Shown one piece after another: positions 20,217 to 31,066 of a stretch of 64,000 nt of DNA. Under the pieces are notes generated by a model that was not told where the DNA came from, ran no database searches, and saw nothing but the letters and a program-made list of their open reading frames with translations. Positions within the stretch are counted from its first letter, which is position 1. Every line of letters begins with the position of its first letter. Origin of the DNA: Setophaga petechia (taxonomy: Eukaryota; Chordata; Aves; Passeriformes; Parulidae); assembly GCA_024362935.1 (NCBI GenBank), contig JANCRA010000005.1, positions 27,116,235 through 27,180,234 on the forward strand, written 5' to 3'. The position numbers and the translations under genes are program-made.

Positions 20217-23200
20217 ATCTCAAGCAAGCACATGTGACACCTAAGACTGAAAAGCAAATTGAAGACCGTGTTGACCTAAAGCCAAATCTACCTGTGATAC
20301 AAAACTTCTCTAGTCTGCTTACTTGTTGTTCTAACTTGTGAAGTACCTGCAGAATGATGTTTTGTTCTGTTAGGAGGTTCCTATCCAGACATCACTCAGC
20401 TCCATTTGGAATAAAAGTCCATCTTCAGAATACCCAATGACATTCAGTGTTTCTAGCTGGTACAGGTTTGCCCTTTTGTGTTTTTCTGAGGGAAAAGGAC
20501 CAACTAAAACCACAAATCAAACAAACATTTAAAAAAATCCCATAACACCAAACAAAAACTCTCCTTAACTTACCAAGATTTATTTAGTGCTACCTTGGGA
20601 GAACTTGTTTTTGTTAAATCTAGCAGTGGAAGCAATGTGACTGAATTGCAATTGACTGAAAAGGAAGCAATTGACTGAAAAACAATATGAATTGACAAAT
20701 TTTGGCAGGATGCTTTGGCAGAAGTGGCTGCCAAACCCCCCCCCCACAGTGAGATGATAAGAAGGTGGATGTTTTCTGCCTGTCTGGATCATGGCTTTCC
20801 AAAGCCTCTGCTTTGGCTGTGTTCAGTCTTGTATGGCCTGAAAAGTTCAGAACAACAATTGCCAGAATATTTTTGTGTGCATATCTCACGAAAAAGACTA
20901 AGCTGTAGGATGGTTTTATACAGCATTAGCAAACACTACAGGAGGCTTCAATAGGAGCAGGTGAGAGGACAATTTCATATAGTCCTACTATAGCCACTTG
21001 CAACAGACACCTGGAATCCATGGATCCTCAGTGGAAGGGTGCACCTTCAGATACTGATTTGGAGCCAGAAATCATTTTGGGAGACTGTCTAGTAAATGGG
21101 TGCCTCAGTTTCGTGTGAAATGCTTCTTTAAACTGCATACAGTTTTCATTGTGTCCCTTACTGAAGTTAAGAAGCCTGAGTTCTGTGATGTATTTTTTTA
21201 AGATATGGATTCTTAAACCTGAGTTAATAAATGAAGCCATAAATGCATCTAGGTTCCTGGACCATTTAGTACTAATTTATTTAACCTGAAAAATACTTGA
21301 GGAAAATAAACAAGAAGGGTACTGAACTGTATCTCTCCCTTTTAAGAAAACAAGGATTCCAATATACTTTAAAAATATATCCTCTCAGAAATTTTGTTTT
21401 TATTCAGAATGGCAGCGTTTGGATCCATTTTAAGAAATGTTATACATAAATAACTTTCTGAGAGGAGAATACATGGTTTTCTTCTGTAATCACTGCTTTT
21501 AATTTTCTTAATGCACTTTTCACTGTTGCTTTGTCTGAATACATTTTATTTTTGTTCCTCTAGACAGGATTCTGCCACAAGCATTTTTAAATCAGACATT
21601 AATAGCATAGTTCACAGTTGTTACTGCCAGTGCTCAAACACAAATACTGCATTTGTGTTTGGACGAAAAAGCAAACATCAGATCTTAATTATGTGCATTT
21701 GTGCTTCTGTGCTTAAGCAAGCTGGCATAAGGAGTTTACATCACTATCAGTTAACTGTAGTCTGTATCTATCAGGATCACCAGCTGGATGGTGTGCAGTG
21801 GTGGGGGGATTTGTCCTATTTTTTTGCCTGTTTTTAAGTGACAGGATTGCCAGGGAAACTTGAAGATTTGTGTTTACTTTATCCATAAGGAAAGTAGGAC
21901 TTTAGTACCGAATGACTAACTAAAATAATTTGATTTATTTGCAAACTGTTTTCAAACAATTTTTGTATTTCTCTGTGGCATTTATTAGGAGTGACTAGGC
22001 CAAGAATTAGAGATCAGAATTGTGTCAATCTGCAATACAATCTCTTGTGTTTTTCATGAACAGACAAATGATGAGTGGATCTTCAGCCCTTTGCAGTATG
22101 GATTAAGTTTGTCTGTCACAATAGGACTTTCCTCCTGGCACTTTTAGGCACATTTCTAGTGATAAGCTTTAAAACTTAAAAAGTGTACATTAGTCACTCA
22201 AGCTTTGGATTGCTGGTCGGTTATTAAAACCATTATTGTGATTCATCAGTCTTTGATGGATCACAAGAATCACATAATTATTCCCTCTTCCATTTTGTAA
22301 GGTGTGGGAGGTGCTGAATGTCAGCATAAGTAAACTCTCTTATAAAGACATTCATTCTTTGCAAAGCAATAGAAACACAAAATCTTTATATGCTGAAAAA
22401 GATGAGAAAAGTTACACAAAAGGTTCTATTGTAGATCTTGGCCTGATGTCATTTGTAGAAAAAGAAGATAATTGGGCCCAGTAAGAGTTAAGTGCCAGGG
22501 GGTGCTTAGAGAACCTCCAACAAGGACTTCTGATCAAACCAGAACAAAAGAAATATCAGCTAAACCTAGGAAGGATTGCCTGACATACAGCACCACAGGC
22601 CTTTATCAGTAGAATTGTGGCAAATAAATCAGGAATGCAGTGTATGCTTTTGGGCCCCTTTGTTTTTCTCTCGTTTTAAAATCTGGTCTTCTAAGGTACT
22701 AGTATTTTGGTTTGGATTGATACTGTAAACAGTTGAAAATATTTTAAATTATTTTTTAAAAGTTTAATTAAGAACATGAATTTGATCTAGTTGGCAGTGA
22801 GCAGCAGAACATTTAGAATTGGTTGACTTATCCCACTTTTCATATAAATAGGAGTCAGCATTTATTCTTTCAGTTAGAAGCTTGATTATAATCTGGAGAC
22901 TCTTGTTAAAGTGCTTGCTAAAAGGAATGTTACAAGCATGATGTTTTCATTTTGTGTGCAACTAGGAAACTTTTGTTAAATGCACTGCTGTCTCAAAGCC
23001 ATAGGAATAGCTCCTTTTTTTCTGCAGTGTGAAGTTGAGTCCAGGAGACTGAACTTTAACATCTTATTCTTGAGCAACGGGCATTGGTGACTTGGAGAGA
23101 GAAGTGCTCATTAATTGTATTTCAGTTTTGGAGCTAAACTCTTGAACATGGGTTCAGTTTTGATAATTCTAAAACACAATGATACTTTTCTTCAGGCAAA

Positions 23201-26200
23201 AACAATAAAATTAATACATATGTCAATCATTACTTGCTGCTGTAAGGAATTTGTGTAGTTATCTCTTAGGCTCCATTTTTGAGTAGTGGAAAGTTTAGTC
23301 TTTCTGAAATTAGCTCATTTTTCTTGCTCTTTCATGTGGAACACTCAACAGGAAGGCCAGGAGGCCCATCTTTGGTACATGAATTATTATTTAGGTGTTA
23401 CTTTGTAACATGGACAGTGAATCTGATGTGGGTGGATAAAAGGGGTCTAATGAGGTACATCTTGTCTGCTTTCAATAAAGACCTGTATTTGTAAAAGGCC
23501 TTCATTTTTAGCGACTGCAATAAAGGAAAAGAAAAGGTAGCAAAGTAAAAGAAATAAAGCATTAACATATTGGATATTTGTGATTAAGATGTCACCTGGA
23601 GACAAGGAACTTAGACTGACTTTGCATGAAGACTGAATATTTTTAATATTGTGTTCTTGAAAATACCTCCCATGTGTCTGTCCTCAGTCAGCAGAGGTGT
23701 ACTTTAAAGAACAGGTCCTGACCATGGAGCGAAGACTGCTTGGATGGCTCTAGCTGGAGACACTCTGAAGGACTGTAAGCTTTGCATGCCTTAATGAAAG
23801 GCACTAGGTAATTTTGCAAAAGGGAGAGCAATTTCCATCTCATTTTATAAGATGCATGTATGTGTAATCATACATCTTAAACATATGGATTTTAAATCTT
23901 GGCATTGAAAGCTTTCCTTTATTGAATTGTGAAGTGTATGAACATAAATAGTCCTAAATTGCTGTGTTCGTGGAAGCACAAATGAACAGTGTGAATCCAG
24001 AATAATTTCATGTTAATTACTGTGTTTTATTCCAATGGTTTAATTAGGGAATAGTGTCACATATTGCCATAAAATATCACAATTTACCTGCCCCCATCTG
24101 ACAATCTTTTGGCTTTAGTAACAAATGAATGCATAGTCCTTTTTGGAACGGCTATGAAGATGAGATGAAAATCTTATTTAAAGATGGATAAAATTAATAT
24201 ATCCTTTTGGAAATTCACACAATGAAGTTAACTGACCTTCTCAAGATAGATTAGCAAAGTGTGTCAGTAGTCAAGAGCATTTAAATTCCTGACTGTGTCC
24301 CTCTTTTTAAATCATTCTTTCCAGATCAGTCTACAGAATGGTGCTCTCACCAGTGACTGAGGCAGTCAACAGAACTGAATTACTGGGTAGATATATTTTC
24401 CTACAATGAGCTTTCTTCATGTAAGTAATCTACCTCCTTAGAGTTTTCTGGCTTGCTTTTTTTTTCTGAGAGGAAGAGGATTAGGGTAGATAAAAAGGGT
24501 GGCAACTTAAATCTGAAAGAAAATCTTTGCATTTCTTATTGATATTTCAGAAGGAAATGGACATTGCTGCAAGTCAACAAAAGGGAAATGCATGTATGTT
24601 AAACGGATTTTTTTGTTCTTCTTGCGAGGAATAGAATGCCTTGACTAGCCATAAATGGCTTCATGCCTTGGAATTGGGGTCAGTGGTCAGGAAGAGTTCT
24701 TATAAAAGATTTGTAAGAAATTTAATGTTTCTTCTGGATGTCTAAAGCAGGACACCATAAGTTACACCTTCTTCAAATAAGCTCCATTGATGATTTACTT
24801 TTTGGGATGTAAGGGTCTCAGTCTGTGCCTTAAATCCACGCTTTTTGGAGATGTTTTTGAACTGTTGTTAGTTGTAGTTTGCGTAGCAGTGCTGAATTAT
24901 TTGCTGCACATCAAATTCAAGCTGCTGTCTAAAAATTAGGCTTTGAATTCTGGATGAATATCTGTGAAAGGAGGCCCCAAATGGCCTGAAGTTCTTTCAA
25001 ATGATCTTATTTGCCTAAAATAACATGAAAGAATATGGTTTTGCTTTTAAGACTTTATGCTGTGTTGCTGTCATTGAGCTACTGCAGGAGATGTTCTTGA
25101 ATGTACTGTTGAAAAAAAATTGTTATAAATAATCCTGTGTTTTGTAGTCCTCTAAACCAGAGAAGGATTATGGTAAGTCAGGTGAACTGGATGCTGTATT
25201 AGCAAGGATGCAATGACCCAAATTACATTTTCTATTGAAATACTGTTAAGGGTTACTCTGTTTTCATCTGTACACCAAACTTCAGACTCATTGAATTTGT
25301 AGGTACTAATTCCAGCAGTAAAAAATACTGTTTGCAGCATGGCTGGGAAATCTGCTGGCTTTTCCTTTGAGTACCTGGTATGTTTTTTAGTATGCCTGCT
25401 ATTGATAACTTTAGTTTCTTCTGGTTGTGAATGTTTAACCTATTTTTATGTACTTGTTAAATGAAATGTATTTTTATGTTAAACGCATCCCTTTGCAGCT
25501 ACTTTTTAGCAAGCATTCAGCAGAAAAACAAACAGCAAGTGGAGCTAGTCCTTGTAAGGGGCATGTAGCAAACCTCCCAGCACACCTTGGTGTCTGGCAA
25601 AGTTAGTGCATGCCATGGCAAAGAATTCATTGATCTCACTCATGCTGATCTCTGTGATGCTGTACCTTATGTGGGGTACTCCAGTTCCTTACCATTTCAC
25701 AACAGATCTTACCTGCTTCAGTATTGTTTCTGTGCCACAGGTACTAATTAATTTTTTTTTTTACTTGTCTGGGTGTTTGAAATAAGAACCAAATAAAGGC
25801 TAAAGTAAGAGACATGTTTACTAACCTGATTTTTGGCTTGCAGTTTGCTTTTGTTATGTCAGATCTGACACAAGTATTTTTCCTGACGTCCATGCTGTTT
25901 AAATGTAACCATTACTCATATTTTCCACTGTAAACTTGCATAGCCACTGTGGAACAAGCCACAAAAAATGTGGGTTTCATGACAAAATTGTAGACCAAGA
26001 ATTTTAAAGTTCAGGAGTCATCTTGAGTGCTTAACTAGCATTAATTGAGGAGCTGGATTTCCAAATGTTATTCTTGTCTGGTAAGTCAGGCGCTTCTCAT
26101 ACAGCATTATATGTTAGCTCTAAAACTGATCTGTGAAACAGCACCAGAAATATTGAAAAGCTAGGGTTGTAAAATGGATCTAAGTCACAGAACTGAAGTT

Positions 26201-29200
26201 TTACTTCTGAATTCAAAATTCATCGAGGCAAATATAATCTTCTCAGGACAAATAAACCTCTTAGTGAAATCACGCTTTTTAGAAGAGCACTACCTTGAAC
26301 AATATTATGCAGCTTCATGTACTTCATGGTTTTCATCTCCATGTGTTTAATAGTTAACAAGCTAACACAGATGAACAAAGGCTGATATGTGCTTTTAGAC
26401 AACTTGAGACGAAGTGAGTGAAAAGCAGCATAATTCATATGAACAGCTTACAGGGAGACTTTGAGTATTGTCATAGCTGTTACCACTTGGCTGATCTCAA
26501 GAGTTTTATCACCCTAACTTCGAGGGCTGGATGCATTTTGTGTCAGACATTCTTATTCTAGAAGTAACGTGCAAGATACTTGGGTTCTCAGAGGAAATGA
26601 AATTAAAGTGTGAGGGAAGAGCAGAGGAGTTTTTGTTTATTACATTTGATGTACAGCTTCTAAATTTCTAATAATACAATTCCTTAAAGGGCTGGTCCCT
26701 TCTGGTAGTGCTACATTTTCTGAATCTTTATTTCATGCATACAAGTTGTCTTGTTTGCAGGTCATGTTAATTTCAGTCATCTTTCAGTTTATACTTGGAG
26801 CATGGATCTCTTAATTGGTTATTAATCCCTTCTAAATCTAACCTGACTAGAAGCATAATTTATTGCTGTGATCTCCTGAGCATTTAAGCTTTTCTGCCTC
26901 TTCAGTAAGGGAAGCAGAGCCTGGCTTTTACCCTCTTATTGCCTAGTTTAATCAAATATACAGAGAAAAGTGAAGGAGGAGGTGACACTCACCCTAAGTG
27001 TGTGCTGTTAACTGCTCCAGGATCCTTCCCCAGTACCCTGGCCTGTGTGGTTTTCTCTAAAGCTGCATTGTCAGAGTTCCAGTCATCAAAAATTGCTTCT
27101 GTTTTTTGCAGTTTCTACAGCAGGTTGTGGTTCTTTAGCAATACGTAAGTTAAAGCTGGTATAGTCCTGTGCTCCTATTTCCATTATTTTACCCTTTCCT
27201 GCCAGTGCTCCTGGCATTTATGTGATTAGGGCCTCATTCTGCTCAAGAGTAGTCACTCTTTTGTTGATTAATTTTCTCCATTAAAGTTGAGCATGTTTCT
27301 TGGGGTGGAGAAATGTGTGGGGCAGCAGCAGTTGAGATTGAACTGCTATGGGACCTCTCACTGAGAACACACTGATGTTATAACCATGGGAGGAACTCTT
27401 CTGTCTGTGGCACCATGGTATGGCTCAAACTTTAGAACTTTTATAAGATCATCTTTCACTTGCACTGAAAAGGACTCTATTAAATTTGTACTGAGTATGG
27501 AATTCCCAAATTTTGCTGAAAGAAGACTAAAAATAATAATAATCAAGATACACAGATGGCAAAGCTGCAATTTGGACAAAGGGATTTAGCTGTTCCCTCT
27601 CTTGTCATGTTGTGAGAAATTTACTCTCTATGGCTTAGTATTCAGAACTGTTATCTAATAAGCTGTGGGCATTTGTTTGTGGTAGGTGTTTTGCACATGG
27701 GCAACACATGCATTTGATAACTCAGATTCTGAGCTGATATTTTTGATTGGGTGTTTTGGTCACTCAATGTATTTCCTTTCTCAGACTGAATGACTTTAAT
27801 TTATTTTGAAGTTTAAAGATTAAAGTTTCCTCAGTAAATGTTTGGTTATTAAGTTATCTATAAATAATTCTTTACACTTATAAAATGCCCTGATAATCAC
27901 TTGGTGACAATTGAAATTACTACTAAGTATCTATAAGCAATGACTGTAACTGACAGTCTGAGACAAATTTGAGCAAATTTGTGGGTGAAAAAGTAAACCA
28001 GATTTTTACTTGTCTCCACATTAAAGTGTGCTCTAGTGCTGCTGTGCATTTTTATGCAAGCAATTTGTTTTTCTGTCCATGGAACATCTGTGGATTGTAA
28101 TAATTTAATCGGAACCTTTCAGCTTAGTATTGATTTAAGAGTAAAATATTACTGTTGTGGCATTTGGTATAAATATTTGTTATGCAGTCTGTTACATATA
28201 TGCCTTGTGCATCTACAGAGCTGCCACTGGAGAGCTGTCTGATAAAAACCAAGCTCAGTTACGAAAGGTGAGGAATGTTCTCAGCTCCTCCTGACTTCAG
28301 CTGGAGCTAACAGTACTCGTGCTTTTGTAGACCACTGCAGGATGAGCAATGCCAAGCAAATCACCATTCTCACTGAAAGTCATCACTGTTTCACTGACTT
28401 CATAGACTTCCAAAGTAAAGAAAATTTTAGTAAAGTGTATAACAATGTACTGGCTTAAAAAAAGAAAATCTAAATTTATATACAGCTTTCAATTTGATAT
28501 CGGTGGGATAAATAATTTCTAAGAAGGATGAACTACCAAAATGCATACACAATATTCTGCAGAAGCTGTAACTACAGGCTAAATTTTTACCTGTCTTGCA
28601 GAAAGCATTTTCCACTATTTAGTAAATGTTTAAAAACCAAATTAGACTAATGTTTCAATTTTATTCTGACATTGATGGGTACATTCTGACATGTATGTCC
28701 AAGCCGGAGAGAATGAAAAATCTCCATCTTATGATGACCTTCCCAGTGAAATCTGGTCATACAAGCAATTACTGCGAGTCTTTGTTGTCTGAGAACATGG
28801 CAAACTGCTGCAAACTTATTTTCTACCATATGTGGATGAAAGCAAACACTTATTTTCATGTGGTATTTGATTTTGCTTGAAATTTTACTGTGTTTTGATA
28901 TTGAAGTCTGTTTGTAGTAGCGCTTGCAGGGCTAACATGGCTTAAAGCAGAAAACTTTGTGGTAGAAAGGATCACTGTGTATTCCATATAACATAGCATA
29001 TTTTCTTCTCCTTCAGGAAAGGGGTTTTTTTTCCTCATTTGTATCTTATCAGCATAGGATCAGATGCATCCAGCTTTGCAACTCTACCTGTTACTCTGAT
29101 TACTAATTTTGGGGTTTGTGGAGTAAGGAACAAAGAGATGAAAAGCACTGGGCACAGACCTGTACTTTATGAAATCACTAGAATATTTCATGTGGATTAG

Positions 29201-30599
29201 ATCAAGAGTTGGAGCAGTTTTGCAGAGGTTAAAGGAAATGTAATGGCAATATCTGAATTAAACATGGCTCTATTTGCTGTTGTTGCAGCAAATTGTTTAC
29301 CATGTTGCACTGCAAACAATGCTTGAGCTTTATGGGAGAAATCAAGGGTTTAAGGAACAAGAGGAATGCCAGTCATGTTTGTATTCTATATACTGGTTAC
29401 TTGGAATACTATGGCCTGTGAGGGTTGTGCATCTAGCTTGAACTGCAAGAATTAAACATTTTTCTAAGTGGAAGAAGAATATATGCCCAACTTAAACATC
29501 TTATTTTAACACTGAGTTGTAGTAAGAGCCTTGGTTATAAATAATAAATCTTGTGTCTAGGCACTCCTTTTATTGTTATTCAGTTTACAGGTCCTTCAGA
29601 TTTTCTCTTCTGAGTCTTTTGTAGATATTTAAGTCTCATCCACATGTTTCACATTGTTATGCATAATGACACTGTAGAGCTGTTTCCAATGTTACAGTAG
29701 TGCAACTTGAATGATTTCTGCTTTACAGGTTTGTGCAGTGTGATCAGACCTGGTCACTGCTCAAAATGTTGTTTCTCACTGTGCTGCCTTACTTAGTATA
29801 GAATAAGGTACTGCAAGTAGCTCTTTAGCATCTCTTTGGAGGGAGGTTCATCAGTTTGCCCTCTCTTTGTTCTTCCATTCTATTTGCAGGTAGGTTTTGA
29901 CCAAAAGCATCTGAAACCCAATATAATTTACTCTTTAGTAGTAAATTATAAAGGCTTTAAAAAAGGCTTTTTTTTTGGATTTGTGTCCTCAATTAGTTGT
30001 ACTTACAGAACAATGCTAGTAGCAGGGTTCTTGGAGTTGGTTTTTTGGTACGCTGCAGTTCTGGGAAGTGGAGGAATAGGTGAGGAGATAGCCCTCTAGA
30101 CCACAAACATTGTATTTTAGAATTTTTTTATTGAAATAATTTCTCAAAATTATTTCTAAGAAATATCTCAAAGTTTTCAGTAGCAAGAGGGGTTTTGTTT
30201 TTCTTTTAGAACAGATACTCTCCTTTATAATGAAAATTAATCCTTTCTTATGTTTTACTTAAAATGGGAGTCCATGGTCATGGATTTCATATACAATTCC
30301 ACATTCTAGGAGTAAGCATTTAGACAAGTTCAGTAAGGATTCTTTGGTAATCTTTTCCTTTAACTTAAACTTTGGCTTCTGTTTTGTCACCTCTGTTTTT
30401 ATGTACTTGTTCTTGTTCCACTTCTGTAATTGAATTGACTTCAATGCCTCCTCATTTATATCTTTGTAAATGAATATTGGGACAGACTTTGAAATATTTT
30501 CGCATACATAAGACTTCATTAAGATCCTAAAAATTAGGGTTTGCTCCTTCTCATTTTGCTCATTCGTTGTGTCTTTTCTGGAGCTGAGTAGAGCTGAGC
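20217..30599. other. Intergenic, no gene seen
   Basis: About 10 kb of A/T-rich DNA without a recognisable exon, RNA gene or named repeat. It holds a run of ten C at 20736-20745, short degenerate direct repeats at 20648-20700, perfect small hairpins at 21635-21661, 29922-29950 and 30133-30156, and an 11-bp one-wobble hairpin at 22237-22265. Open frames of up to 127 codons (30259-30642 minus) look like chance. Confidence 0.6.
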
Positions 30600-30883
30600 A
30601 CTTAACTCGGTATGTGGGAAGATGAGTAGCGTGCAACTTCAATTGCAGTGCACGCTGCAGTACGAAACCCTTGCTTGGTCAGTCATTTTATAAATTGGTT
30701 TGTAGAGCTATGTGCAACTGTAATTACTTCCAGCTTCTCAGCATTTAGTGGATCTAGAAAATGTCATTATTCTGGGCTCTCAGCGTTTACGGAGCTGCCT
30801 CTCCTTTGGTTACATCAGAAGGCGGCTGCTGGCTCCTCATGTGTGGCTCGCACGGGTTTAGCAATCCTGCCTCTCCGTGCCTC

Positions 30884-30898
30884 CTTGCCACCTGCTGG
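30884..30898 (-). promoter_or_regulatory. CTCF-like motif, minus strand
   Basis: On the minus strand it reads CCAGCAGGTGGCAAG, matching the CTCF core CCASYAGRKGGCRS at 13 of 14 positions (A instead of S at the last). Its orientation converges with the plus-strand motif at 15458. Confidence 0.55.
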
Positions 30899-31028
30899 CA
30901 AAAGGGGGAAGCCTGCAGCATGTGGAAATCAGACTTTTGCTTTTAGGGAAAGCCTCCCTCCTGCTTATATTGGGCACAGCGGACCGAGTCCTACCTCTTT
31001 CCCAGCAAGTCCAGGCTCTTTGTCTCAA

Positions 31029-31048
31029 CCCCCCCCCCCCCCCCCCCC
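31029..31048 (+). repeat. C20 homopolymer
   Basis: An uninterrupted run of 20 C. It could form an i-motif on this strand and a G-quadruplex on the other. The exact length may be an assembly estimate. Confidence 0.95.
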
Positions 31049-31066
31049 GAATTTAAAATCTACGAG

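Larger units (their letters stand above)
30600..31066. promoter_or_regulatory. CpG-retaining patch with CTCF-like motif and C20 run
   Basis: About 14 CpGs in roughly 460 bp, against about one per 100 bp or fewer around it. It contains a minus-strand CTCF-like motif (30884-30898) and ends in a run of 20 C. A 148-codon plus-strand frame (30648-31094) overlaps it, but its low-complexity Pro run comes from the poly-C and it resembles no family I know. It may be a regulatory element or the promoter of an unannotated RNA. Confidence 0.45.
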
